The notes beneath the pieces were generated by a model, which saw nothing but the letters and a program-made list of their open reading frames with translations, was not told the origin of the DNA and did no database searches. A DNA stretch of 34,007 bases, from NCBI GenBank assembly GCA_021809425.1, contig JAKBAA010000035.1:1-34007 (forward strand), read 5' to 3'. The DNA is from Actinomycetes bacterium (GTDB taxonomy: Bacteria; Actinomycetota; Acidimicrobiia; Acidimicrobiales; Bog-793). The translations under genes were made by a program, and so were the position numbers. Of the stretch, positions 16,338-24,078 are shown in pieces (the first letter of the stretch is position 1; the number at the start of each line of letters is the position of its first letter).

Positions 16338-16415
16338 CCCCACCGCCACCCGCACCGCACCGGCACCGCCACCCACTGGCACCCGCACCGCACCGCCACC
16401 CACACCGCACCGCCC
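16338..16415. repeat. C-rich low-complexity repeat between ahpC and ahpF
   Basis: Degenerate repeats of caccg(c/g)caccc and cgcaccgcacc fill the gap between the two genes. The plus strand has few G or T bases here. It contains no clear stem-loop, so I do not call it a terminator; it may affect translation coupling or simply be a slippage tract. Confidence 0.6.
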
Positions 16416-16428
16416 CGGAGGTCCGACC

Positions 16429-18033
16429 GTGCTCGACGCCGCGCTCGTCACCCAGCTGCGAACCCACTTCCAGAACCTCGTCCGGCCGGTCCGCCTCGTT
16501 GCCGCCCTCGACGACACCCCCGCCTCGGCCCAGCTCCGCGAGCTGCTCGACGACCTCGCCAGGGCCTCGGACCTCGTCCAGGTCGAGATCGACGGGGCCG
16601 GGGCCACCGACGGGCGGCGGCCGTCGTTCGCGGTCGTCGCCGACGGCGTCGACGGTCGCGTACGCTTCGCCGGCCTTCCGCTCGGCCACGAGCTGTCGTC
16701 GCTCGTCCTCGCCGTCCTCCAGGCGGGCGGCCACCCGGCCAAGGTCGACGAGACCCTGCTCGAGCGCATCCGCGCCCTCCCGGGCGGTCTCCGCTTCACC
16801 ACCTACTTCTCCCAGAGCTGCCAGAACTGCCCGGACGTCGTCCAGGCGCTCAACCTGCTCGCCATCCTCAACCCGGGCGTCCACCACGTCGCCGTCGACG
16901 GCAGCGCCTTCCGTGACGAGGTGGAGCAACGGGAGATCCGCGCCGTCCCCGTCGTCTACCTCGGCGACGACGAATGGGCGCACGGGCGCATGACCCTCGC
17001 CGACCTCGTCGACCGGCTGTCGGCGGGCGACCCGGCCGAGGAGGCGGCGGCGCTGTCGGCGGGCGACCCCTATGACGTCCTCGTCGTCGGGGGCGGCCCG
17101 GCCGGGGCGGCAGCCGCCGTGTACGCGGCCCGCAAGGGCATCCGCACCGGCATCGTCACCGAGCGCGTCGGCGGCCAGGTGCTCGACACGGCCGGCATCG
17201 AGAACCTGGTGTCGGTCCGCTCCACCGACGGCCCGCGCCTCGCCGCCGACCTCGAGGCGCACGTCGCCGACTACGGGGTCGACGTGCTCGACCGCCAGCG
17301 GGCCGCCCGCCTCGTCCCGGCCGGCGAGCCCGGCGGCCTCGCCACGGTGGAGCTCGAGCGCGGCGGGGTGCTGCGGGCACGCACCGTGGTCGTCGCCACC
17401 GGCGCCCGCTGGCGCAACCTCGGCGTCCCCGGCGAGGAGGCGCTGCGGACCAAGGGCGTCACCTACTGCCCCCACTGCGACGGCCCCCTGTTCAAGGGGC
17501 AGCGGGTCGCCGTCGTCGGCGGCGGCAACTCAGGCGTCGAGGCCGCCATCGACCTCGCCGGTGTCGTCGGCCACGTCACCCTGCTCGAGCTCCTCCCCGA
17601 GCTCCGGGCCGACGACGTCCTCCAGCGGAAGCTACGCAGCCTGCCGAACGTCGACGTCGTCTGCAACGCCGCCACCACCGCCGTCGACGGCACCACCTCG
17701 GTCACCGGCCTCGCCTACACCGACCGGGCCTCGGGCGAGGCCCGCCGGCTCGACGTCACCGGGGTGTTCGTCCAGATCGGCCTCCTGCCCAACACCGAAT
17801 GGCTGCAGGGCACCCTCGAGCTCGCCCCGTCCGGGGAGCTCGTCGTCGACGCACGCGGCGCCACCTCGGCACCTGGGGTGTGGGCGGCCGGCGACTGCAC
17901 GACCGAGCCGTACAAGCAGATCGTCGTCGCCCTCGGGGCCGGCGCCACCGCCGCCCTCGCCGCCTTCGACCACCTCATCCGGGTCACCGCCCCCGAGCCG
18001 GCGGCGCCGAGCGGCGCCCTCGCCGCCGTGTGA
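16429..18033 (+). CDS. ahpF: Alkyl hydroperoxide reductase subunit F
   Basis: A 534-residue flavoenzyme that passes electrons from NAD(P)H to AhpC. The N-terminal double thioredoxin-fold domain carries the Cys131-x2-Cys134 pair (FSQSCQNCPDVV). Then follow the FAD-binding VLVVGGGPAGAAAAVYAARK near 217, the thioredoxin-reductase-type pair Cys347/Cys350 in YCPHCDGPLFKG, the NAD(P)H-binding VAVVGGGNSGVEAAIDL, and the C-terminal FAD motif GVWAAGDCTTEPYKQ. Positions agree with E. coli AhpF. GTG 16429 has GGAGGT six bases ahead; the longer open frame upstream lies in ahpC and a C-rich repeat. It is co-directional with ahpC and oxyR. Confidence 0.96.
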   Translation: MLDAALVTQLRTHFQNLVRPVRLVAALDDTPASAQLRELLDDLARASDLVQVEIDGAGATDGRRPSFAVVADGVDGRVRFAGLPLGHELSSLVLAVLQAGGHPAKVDETLLERIRALPGGLRFTTYFSQSCQNCPDVVQALNLLAILNPGVHHVAVDGSAFRDEVEQREIRAVPVVYLGDDEWAHGRMTLADLVDRLSAGDPAEEAAALSAGDPYDVLVVGGGPAGAAAAVYAARKGIRTGIVTERVGGQVLDTAGIENLVSVRSTDGPRLAADLEAHVADYGVDVLDRQRAARLVPAGEPGGLATVELERGGVLRARTVVVATGARWRNLGVPGEEALRTKGVTYCPHCDGPLFKGQRVAVVGGGNSGVEAAIDLAGVVGHVTLLELLPELRADDVLQRKLRSLPNVDVVCNAATTAVDGTTSVTGLAYTDRASGEARRLDVTGVFVQIGLLPNTEWLQGTLELAPSGELVVDARGATSAPGVWAAGDCTTEPYKQIVVALGAGATAALAAFDHLIRVTAPEPAAPSGALAAV

Positions 18034-18040
18034 GCCCGCC

Positions 18041-18958
18041 GTGAACCTGCGCGAGCTCGAGTACCTCGTCGCCGTGGCCGACCACCGCCACTTCGGCGCC
18101 GCCGCTGCCGCCTGCTTCGTCAGCCAGCCCACCCTCTCCACCCAGCTGCGCAAGCTCGAGACCGAGCTCGGCGTCGAGCTCGTCGAGCGGGCACCCCGCC
18201 GGGTCACCCTGACGGCGGCCGGCGAGCGCATCGTGGAGCGGGCCCGCACGGTGCTGCGCGGCGTCGACGACATCCGGGCCCTCGGCCACGCCGCCCGGGA
18301 CCCGACCGCCGGGGCGGTACGGGTCGGCGTCTTCCCGACCCTCGCCCCCTACCTGCTCGCCCACGTCGTCGCCGGCGCCCACACCCGCTGGCCGGACATG
18401 GAGCTGCTCCTCGTCGAGGAGAAGACCCACCTCCTCCTCGACGAGCTGCGCTCCGGCCGGCTCGACCTCGCCCTCCTGGCCCGCCCGGTCCGCTCCGACG
18501 GCCTCGAGGAGCACCCGCTGTTCGGCGAGGACTTCGTCCTGGCCCTCCCCGCCGACCATCCCCTCGCCGCCGGCCACGGCCCCGTGCCGATCTCCGCCCT
18601 CGTCGGCGAGCCGGTCCTCCTGCTCGACGAGGGCCACTGCCTGCGCGACCAGGCCCTGTCGGTCTGCCAGCTCGTCGGCGCCACCGAGCGCGGCGCCTTT
18701 CGCGCCACCAGCCTCGAGACGCTCCGCCAGATGGTCGCCGCCGGCGTCGGGGTCACCTTGCTGCCCCGCCTCGCCGTCGAGCCGCCCGTCCCCCCTTCCC
18801 CCGACGTCGCCATCCGCCCCTTCGCCGACCCGGTGCCCCGGCGCGAGATCGCCGCCTACTGGCGCCGCAGCGACCCCCGGACGGCATGGCTGGCCGACCT
18901 CGCCGCCGCCCTCGCATCGCTCCCCCCCGGCCTCGTCTCACCACCTGCGCCGACCTGA
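18041..18958 (+). CDS. oxyR: LysR-type peroxide sensor and regulator OxyR
   Basis: A 305-residue LysR-type regulator, the same length as E. coli OxyR. The N-terminal winged helix-turn-helix contains LAVADHRHFG-like sequence and CFVSQPTLSTQLRKLE. The sensor domain has the diagnostic GHCLRDQALSVC with Cys200 and Cys209, the pair that forms the H2O2-induced disulfide (Cys199/Cys208 in E. coli), followed by FRATSLETLRQMVAAGVGVT. All key residues are present, so I expect a working sensor that activates ahpC-ahpF. The start GTG lies 7 bases after the ahpF stop with no clear ribosome binding site, so reinitiation is likely. Unlike in many mycobacteria, oxyR here follows the ahp genes rather than diverging from ahpC. 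Confidence 0.96.
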   Translation: MNLRELEYLVAVADHRHFGAAAAACFVSQPTLSTQLRKLETELGVELVERAPRRVTLTAAGERIVERARTVLRGVDDIRALGHAARDPTAGAVRVGVFPTLAPYLLAHVVAGAHTRWPDMELLLVEEKTHLLLDELRSGRLDLALLARPVRSDGLEEHPLFGEDFVLALPADHPLAAGHGPVPISALVGEPVLLLDEGHCLRDQALSVCQLVGATERGAFRATSLETLRQMVAAGVGVTLLPRLAVEPPVPPSPDVAIRPFADPVPRREIAAYWRRSDPRTAWLADLAAALASLPPGLVSPPAPT

Positions 18959-18990
18959 GCATCCCTCCGGGCTGGCATGCTGGGCGGCGC

Positions 18991-19683
18991 GTGCCAACCG
19001 ACGACGTCCCCTCCCCGGCCTCTGAGCTGACCGTCGTCGAGGGCTTCGAGCCGCGTCCCCGGCGCGAGCCCGAGGCCGAGGCGGCCTTCGCCGCCCTCCC
19101 CGCTGCCCCCTCGATCCACGAGGCGCGCTACGAGCTGCTGGCCGTCAACGCCCGCGGGTTCCACCCGCCGAGGTTCCTCCGCCTGGCAACCGACACCGGC
19201 GGCCACCTGCCCGGTGCCGGCGGCCCCGGCAGCGGGCCCGGCGGCGGGCGCCACGGCCCGGTCGTTGGCGGTCCCGGCGGCGACGACCTCCGGCTGGCGT
19301 GGTCGGTGGAGTACCGCCGCATCGCCGAGACGGCCCCGGAGGGCCCCGCCCCGTTCGCCGTCTACCTGCTCGGCGTCGACCCGCCCCCGGAGGCGTCCGA
19401 GGAGGAGCTCGAGGCGTTCGACGCCTTCTACACCGACGTCCACCTCCCCGAGGTCGCCGAGCGCCGCCAGGCCCGGCGCGCCGTCCGGTACGAGCTCATC
19501 CGGGCGAGGCGGCCCCCACACGTCCTTCCCCGCTACCTCGCCCTGTACGAGGTGGACGAGCAGGGGGCGGCACGGCGGCGCCACCAGGGCCCGCCGTACG
19601 CCCGCGGCCCCGCCGTCTGGCAGGCCCATTCCACCCCGTGGCGCCTCTGGTACCGGTTCCTCGCCGGCTACCCGAACCGGTAG
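18991..19683 (+). CDS. Dimeric alpha-beta barrel domain protein, unknown function
   Basis: A 230-residue protein. The second half holds FAVYLLGVDPPP, FDAFYTDVHLPEVAERRQAR, RAVRYELIRAR and PRYLALYEVDE, the layout of a ferredoxin-like dimeric alpha-beta barrel (EthD/Dabb type). The N-terminal half ends in a second strand pair (RYELLAVNAR, PRFLRLA), so it may hold two barrel units. Between them is a Gly/Pro-rich insert (about residues 70-93). The start GTG 18991 has CATGCT nine bases ahead and no ribosome binding site, fitting a leaderless start. Its 3' end overlaps the convergent dioxygenase gene by 16 bases. Members of this fold act as heme-degrading enzymes, cyclases or small-molecule binders; nothing here decides which. 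Confidence 0.75.
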   Translation: MPTDDVPSPASELTVVEGFEPRPRREPEAEAAFAALPAAPSIHEARYELLAVNARGFHPPRFLRLATDTGGHLPGAGGPGSGPGGGRHGPVVGGPGGDDLRLAWSVEYRRIAETAPEGPAPFAVYLLGVDPPPEASEEELEAFDAFYTDVHLPEVAERRQARRAVRYELIRARRPPHVLPRYLALYEVDEQGAARRRHQGPPYARGPAVWQAHSTPWRLWYRFLAGYPNR

Positions 19684-20480
19684 CTCGAGGCGGTCACCCC
19701 GCCGGCGAAGCCGGTCTCGTGGTAGGTGCGCACCGCCGCCTCCTCCTCGGCAGCTCCTGCCGCCACGAGGAGCGGGATGAGGTGGTCCTCGCGCGGATGG
19801 CAGAAGCGGGCGAACGGCGCCTGCTCCCAGGCGGCGAGGCGCCCGGCTCGCTCCGCCGGCGACCCGTCGACGACCGTCCCGGTCAGCCACTCGTCGAAGC
19901 GGGCCGACGGCTCCTTCGCCACGGGGCCGAGGGCGCGCAGGTTGTGGAAGCTCAGCCCGCTCCCGACCACAAGGACGCCCTCGTCGCGCAGCGGCGCCAG
20001 GGCGCGCCCGAGCGCCAGGTGCGCCTCGGGGTCGAAGTCGGCCCGGATCGACAGCTGGACCACCGGGAGATCGGCCTCCGGGTACATCACGGCAAGTGGC
20101 ACGAACGTGCCGTGGTCGAAGCCCCGCTCGCCGTCCGCCCGGAGCTCGATCCCGGCCGCCCCGAGCAGCTCGCCGACCCGGCCCGCCAGCAAGGGGGCGC
20201 CCGGGGCCGGGTAGGAGATCCGGTAGGTGTGCTCGGGGAAGCCGTAGTAGTCGTAGTACATCGTCGGCGCCGCCGACGTCATGACGGTGAACGCTGCCGC
20301 CTCCCAGTGGCCCGACACGCACAGCACGGCGACCGCGGGCGCCGGCAGCTCGCCGGGCATCCGGGCCAGCGAGTCCCGCAGCGCCCCGTAGTCGAACCCC
20401 GGTCGGTGCTCGAGCCACGGCCACGGCCCGCCGCCGTGGGAGATGAAGTAGGTGGGCATCCGGGTCGTCCCGTCCGGCAC
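19668..20480 (-). CDS. LigB/DODA-type class III extradiol ring-cleavage dioxygenase
   Basis: A 270-residue enzyme of the class III extradiol (LigB) family, nearest in form to E. coli YgiD and 4,5-DOPA dioxygenases, which open catechol rings with a bound metal. Likely metal or active-site residues are His15 (FISHGGGPW), His58 (CVSGHWEA), His123 (FDHGTFVPL), His179 (SGLSFHNLR) and the HPREDH segment (His228, His233). GTG 20480 is supported by GAGGAGG six bases ahead. It overlaps the barrel protein gene tail-to-tail by 16 bases and is divergent from the PhoH gene. The aromatic substrate cannot be read from the sequence. Confidence 0.92.
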   Translation of the reverse strand: MPDGTTRMPTYFISHGGGPWPWLEHRPGFDYGALRDSLARMPGELPAPAVAVLCVSGHWEAAAFTVMTSAAPTMYYDYYGFPEHTYRISYPAPGAPLLAGRVGELLGAAGIELRADGERGFDHGTFVPLAVMYPEADLPVVQLSIRADFDPEAHLALGRALAPLRDEGVLVVGSGLSFHNLRALGPVAKEPSARFDEWLTGTVVDGSPAERAGRLAAWEQAPFARFCHPREDHLIPLLVAAGAAEEEAAVRTYHETGFAGGVTASSYRFG

Positions 20481-20650
20481 GGCAACCTCCTCGTCGTCGA
20501 CGGCGGCGCCGTCGGTCCGGCATCGGCCGCACCGGCTCCATGGTCGCGCGACCGCCGCCGGTCACGGCCACCATCCGCGCCTTTGCCCCACCCGCCGGGC
20601 ATGCTGGCGGCGCTCCGGCCGACGGATCGCGACCAACAGCGAGGTGCCCG

Positions 20651-22054
20651 ATGACGCTCACTGCTCACCGCAGCGCCCACGGGGAGGCGGTGCAGGCGAC
20701 GGCGACCGAGTCGCTCGGCGACGTCGTCGTGCTCGACACGAGCGTCCTGCTCGCCGACCCCGAGTCGATCTTCGCCATGGGCGACGCCGACGTGGTGCTC
20801 CCGCTCAAGGTGATCGAGGAGCTCGACAACCACAAGGCACGCGCCGACGACCTCGGCCGGGCGGCCCGCTCGGTCGCCCGCACCCTCGAGGAGCTGCGGT
20901 CGGGCAGCGCCAACCACGACCTGCGCAACCCGGTCGGCCTCCCCGACGGCGGCACGCTGCGCGTCGCCATCAACGGCCAGCAGCTCGAGCGCATCGAGCA
21001 CCTCGGCCTCGAGGTGACCAAGGCCGACAACCGGATCCTCGCCGCCGCCCTCGGCCTCGTCGAGCGGGCCCGCTCGGTGCGCCTCGTGTCGGCCGACGTC
21101 AACCTCCGCCTCAAGGCGGCAGCCCTCGGCCTCCCGGCCGAGGAGCACGTCCAGACCCGACCCGGCTTCCACACGACGGCCAACCCCGGCTGGCGTCACG
21201 CCGAGGTCACCCGGCAGCTCGTCGACGCCGTCCATGCCGCCCACCGGGTGGCCCTCGCCGACCTCGACCCGGCCGACGCCGAGGCGCTCTCCCCGCTCCG
21301 GGTGAACGAGTTCGGGGTCCTCACCGCCGGGCAGGGGTCGGTCCTCGTGCGCCGGCGCGACCGGGACCTGGCCCTCGTCTGGGACAAGCAGACCGCCTGG
21401 GACCTCCACCCACGCTCCAAGGAGCAGCGGTTCGCCCTCGACCTCCTCCTCGACCCGGACGTGCCCATCGTCGCCCTCTCCGGCCAGGCCGGCACCGGCA
21501 AGACCATGCTCGCCGTGGCCGCCGGCCTCGAGCAGGTGATCGAGCCGACCGCCCACCGCTACGACCGCCTCATGGTCATCCGGCCCATGTTCGCCGTCGG
21601 CCACCAGGAGGTCGGGTTCCTCCCCGGCGACCTGCGCGAGAAGCTCGAGCCCTGGTTCTCCACCATCGAGGACACCGTGACGGCGCTGCGCGAGGACCGC
21701 TCACGCCGCCTCGCCCGGGAGATGGTCGAGGAGTGGGTCGACGAGGGCGTCGTCGACCTCCAGCCGGTCACCTACCTGCGCGGCCGGTCCCTCCACCGCA
21801 CCTTCGTCATCGTCGACGAGGCCCAGTCGATGGAGCCGCTCACCCTCAAGACCATCCTCACCCGCCTCGGCGAGGGCTCCAAGGTGGTCTTCACCGGCGA
21901 CGTCTCCCAGATCGACAACCCGTTCGTCTCCGAGCGCACCTCGGCGCTCTCGGTGCTCGCCGACCGCTTCTCGGGCAACGCCCTGTTCGGCCACCTCGTC
22001 CTCACCAAGGGCGAGCGCTCACCGGTCGCCGACCTCGCCGCCGAGCTTCTCTGA
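20651..22054 (+). CDS. PIN domain-PhoH ATPase fusion (PhoH2-like)
   Basis: A 467-residue protein. The N-terminal PIN nuclease domain (about 24-165) has acidic residues Asp29 (LDTSVLL), Glu56-57, Asp126 (KADNRIL) and Asp149 (SADVNLR). The C-terminal PhoH ATPase has Walker A SGQAGTGKT near 277-285, RPMFAVG, and a Walker B in FVIVDEAQSMEPLT. PhoH2-type proteins are ATP-dependent, sequence-selective RNA unwinding and cleaving enzymes; in mycobacteria PhoH2 is paired with an antitoxin. No antitoxin gene is seen next to this one. ATG 20651 has GAGGTG close ahead; CATGCT at 20601 is a possible -10. The last 36 bases overlap a small gene on the other strand. Confidence 0.93.
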   Translation: MTLTAHRSAHGEAVQATATESLGDVVVLDTSVLLADPESIFAMGDADVVLPLKVIEELDNHKARADDLGRAARSVARTLEELRSGSANHDLRNPVGLPDGGTLRVAINGQQLERIEHLGLEVTKADNRILAAALGLVERARSVRLVSADVNLRLKAAALGLPAEEHVQTRPGFHTTANPGWRHAEVTRQLVDAVHAAHRVALADLDPADAEALSPLRVNEFGVLTAGQGSVLVRRRDRDLALVWDKQTAWDLHPRSKEQRFALDLLLDPDVPIVALSGQAGTGKTMLAVAAGLEQVIEPTAHRYDRLMVIRPMFAVGHQEVGFLPGDLREKLEPWFSTIEDTVTALREDRSRRLAREMVEEWVDEGVVDLQPVTYLRGRSLHRTFVIVDEAQSMEPLTLKTILTRLGEGSKVVFTGDVSQIDNPFVSERTSALSVLADRFSGNALFGHLVLTKGERSPVADLAAELL

Positions 22055-22276
22055 CCCCGGCGGGCCCGGCCGGCCGGGCCGGCCGGCCGCCTCCAGCTCC
22101 CCGGCGTGGGCCGCGCACGCCTCGACCACCCGGACGCTGCCCGCCCCGTCACGCCAGCGGCCGCGGGCCACGACGGGCTCGGTGCACGGGACCGGCTGGC
22201 CCCGCGCCGCCTCGGTGGCCACGAACCGGAAGCACTTCCCCGGATCCAGCCGGAAGGCATTGGCGTAGCGCTCCAC
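22019..22276 (-). CDS. Small Cys-containing protein, unknown function
   Basis: An 85-residue protein read from GTG 22276. It starts MERYANAFRLDPGKCFRFV, then GQPVPCTEPVVARGRW and RVVEACAAHAGELE. Cys15, Cys31, Cys54 and His57 could form a small metal site (C-x15-C-x22-C-x2-H). The N-terminal 62 residues have normal protein composition; the last 20 or so are Gly/Pro-rich. Evidence that it is real: a compact, non-shadow-like composition, and location in what would otherwise be an empty stretch. It overlaps the PhoH gene tail-to-tail by 36 bases. The start has only a weak ribosome binding site. I do not know a function. Confidence 0.6.
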   Translation of the reverse strand: MERYANAFRLDPGKCFRFVATEAARGQPVPCTEPVVARGRWRDGAGSVRVVEACAAHAGELEAAGRPGRPGPPGSEKLGGEVGDR

Positions 22277-22403
22277 CCTGCCGAGGTTACGCCGCACCGG
22301 CTGCCGTCCTCGGCTCGCCCCGGTCGGCGCGCCGGCCGCCGGGGGGCGGGCGCGAACCGGCCGACCGGGCCGTTCGGCACTGGGAGGCAGCAGGCACCCT
22401 CCG

Positions 22404-22409
22404 TAGCCT
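22404..22409 (+). promoter_or_regulatory. Putative -10 element for the 83-residue protein gene
   Basis: TAGCCT fits TAnnnT and lies 19 bases before ATG 22429, leaving room for the GGAGGAGGGG ribosome binding site. No clear -35 is seen. Confidence 0.3.
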
Positions 22410-22428
22410 TTGGCGGAGGAGGGGCAGC

Positions 22429-22680
22429 ATGAAGGACGACCGCTACCTTGCCGAGCTCGAGGCGTCGGTGTGCGCATGGGCCCTCCACGAGCACCCGGAC
22501 GACCCCGACCTCGCCACCCGGACCGGACGGGTGGCCGTCGCCGCCTTCCGGCACGGCGCCTCCCTCGGGGAGACGTGCCGCGCCGCCTACGCCTACCTCG
22601 AGGCGCACGCCGACGATCACCGGGCGGCGAGCCCGTCCGGCCAGGAGGTGGCGCGTCGCTGCACGAGGCGCGACCCCTGA
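22429..22680 (+). CDS. Small acidic/helical protein, unknown function
   Basis: An 83-residue protein starting MKDDRYLAELEASVCAWALH. It is largely helical in appearance, with Cys15, Cys50 and Cys78 and a run EHPDDPDLATRTGRVAVAAF. A strong ribosome binding site (GGAGGAGGGG, ending four bases before the ATG) and a possible -10 upstream support it as a real gene. I recognise no family. It lies between the small Cys protein on the other strand and the MetE-like gene, toward which it converges across a perfect palindrome. Confidence 0.6.
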   Translation: MKDDRYLAELEASVCAWALHEHPDDPDLATRTGRVAVAAFRHGASLGETCRAAYAYLEAHADDHRAASPSGQEVARRCTRRDP

Positions 22681-22762
22681 CCGGGCGATCGGGGCAGTCA
22701 GGCCGGCGCGGGCCGGCGCGGGGGCCGTGCGGTGGCGCCCGCCCTGCCCGGCGGGAGGTGGG

Positions 22763-22782
22763 CGCCACCGGCGCCGGTGGCG
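22763..22782. terminator. Perfect 20-base palindrome at the end of two convergent genes
   Basis: CGCCACCGGCGCCGGTGGCG is perfectly self-complementary and lies directly after the stop of the MetE-like gene and about 80 bases after the small protein gene. It could act as a two-way terminator hairpin, though it has no T-run on either side. Confidence 0.5.
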
Positions 22783-23913
22783 TCAGCCCCAGATCTCGGC
22801 TGCCGTCTCGCTGACGAGGCGGAGCTTGGCGATCTCGTCGTCGACGGTCAGCTCGTTGCCCTCGACGGTGGACGAGAAGCCGCACTGGGGCGACAGGCAG
22901 AGCTGGTCGAGCGGCACGAAGGCGCTGGCCTCGTCGACCCGGCGCTTCAGCTCGTCCTTGTCCTCGAGCGCCCGGCGCTTGCTGCTGACGAGCCCGAGCA
23001 CGACCCGCTGGTCGTCGCGGACGAAGCGGAGCGGCGAGAAGTCGCCCGAGCGGGCGTCGTCGTACTCGAGGAAGAACCCGTCCACGTCGAGCCCGCCGAA
23101 CAGGTCCTCGGCGACGTAGTCGTAGCCGCCCTCGGCAGCCCACGACGAGCGGTAGTTGCCCCGGCACAGGTGCACGGTGACCGTCAGGTCCTCCGGGCGG
23201 CCGGCGAGGGCGGCGTTGAGCACGGCGATGTACCGCCGGTGCAACGCCACCGGGTCGTCGCCGCGCGCCTCGAGCAGGGCGCGCTGCGCCGGGTCGTTGA
23301 GGTAGGCGAGCGACGTGTCGTCCAGCTGGAGGTAGCGGCACCCGAGGGCGTGCAACCGGCGCAGCTCGTCGGCGTAGGCGAGCGCCAGGTCGGCGAAGAA
23401 GGCGTCGAGGTCGCCGTACACCGACCCGGTGACCGCTGCGGTGCCGGCACGGTAGTGCAGCATGCTCGGTGACGGGATCGTCAGCTTCGGGACCGCCGTC
23501 GTGACCACCGACGACAGGTAGGAGAAGTCCTTGCCGAAGATCGTCTCGCCCAGCCGGACCGGTGCCGCCACCACCGGGGCCGCCGAGGCGAACGACACGT
23601 CGCCGGCGCTGTTGCGGAAGTCGATCCGCAGCGCCTCGTCGCCCGGCTCGATCCCCTCGAGCTGGTACAGGAAGTCCATGTGCCACGTCCGCCGGCGCAG
23701 CTCGCCGTCGGTGGCAAGGGCGAACCCGAGGTCCTCCTGCAGGCGGACCGCCTCGGCGATGGCCTCGTCCTCCGCCAGGCGCAGCCCGCTGGCGTCGAGG
23801 CGGCCCTCGTCGCGCGCCGCCCTCGCTGCCAGCAGCGAGGCGGGCCGCAGCAGGCTGCCGACATGGTCGGCCCGGAACGGGGGGCCGAGGAGCGTGGCGT
23901 GCTGGTGGATCAT
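22783..23913 (-). CDS. Cobalamin-independent methionine synthase-like protein (YxjG/YxjH type)
   Basis: A 376-residue protein matching the C-terminal catalytic half of MetE alone, as in YxjG/YxjH. It starts MIHQHATLLGPPFRADHVGS. Zinc-binding residues are in place: His and Cys in TVHLCRGNYRS, Glu in GFFLEYDDA and Cys in SPQCGFSS. GCRYLQLDDTSLAYLND and ATDGELRRRTWHMDF are further family marks. It probably transfers a methyl group to a thiol such as homocysteine; the methyl donor of these short forms is uncertain. GGAGGAACC sits immediately before ATG 23913. It is divergent from a MocR-type regulator gene, 165 bases away, which is likely to control it. Confidence 0.92.
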   Translation of the reverse strand: MIHQHATLLGPPFRADHVGSLLRPASLLAARAARDEGRLDASGLRLAEDEAIAEAVRLQEDLGFALATDGELRRRTWHMDFLYQLEGIEPGDEALRIDFRNSAGDVSFASAAPVVAAPVRLGETIFGKDFSYLSSVVTTAVPKLTIPSPSMLHYRAGTAAVTGSVYGDLDAFFADLALAYADELRRLHALGCRYLQLDDTSLAYLNDPAQRALLEARGDDPVALHRRYIAVLNAALAGRPEDLTVTVHLCRGNYRSSWAAEGGYDYVAEDLFGGLDVDGFFLEYDDARSGDFSPLRFVRDDQRVVLGLVSSKRRALEDKDELKRRVDEASAFVPLDQLCLSPQCGFSSTVEGNELTVDDEIAKLRLVSETAAEIWG

Positions 23914-24052
23914 GGTTCCTCCGATGGGTTGGCGCTGCCGCCGGCGCGACGCGCACGTCGTTGTCACCAACCTACGGACGCCGCCGGCTCCCCCGAAAGG
24001 CACAGCTCCCGGCGAACTTCTCCAGAACAGTTTCTGACTGCCCCTCTTTTGT

Positions 24053-24074
24053 CGACTGTGCTGCGGTACAGTCG
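24053..24074. promoter_or_regulatory. Perfect 7-8-7 inverted repeat, likely MocR operator
   Basis: CGACTGT (24053-24059) and ACAGTCG (24068-24074) are perfect inverted copies with an 8-base spacer. The repeat lies in the divergent gap between the MetE-like and MocR genes and covers the likely -10 of the MocR gene, so binding would block it. Confidence 0.55.
24067..24072 (+). promoter_or_regulatory. Putative -10 element of the MocR gene
   Basis: TACAGT lies six bases before GTG 24079, fitting a leaderless transcript. It is inside the right arm of the inverted repeat. Confidence 0.4.
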
Positions 24075-24078
24075 TGCC

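Noticed and set aside
16338..16415. Possible CRISPR or terminator in the C-rich tract
   Set aside because: Units are short and degenerate, without spacers or a stable stem.
20651..22054. PhoH2-type toxin-antitoxin pair
   Set aside because: No antitoxin-like gene is found directly upstream of the PIN-PhoH gene; the upstream neighbour is a divergent dioxygenase.
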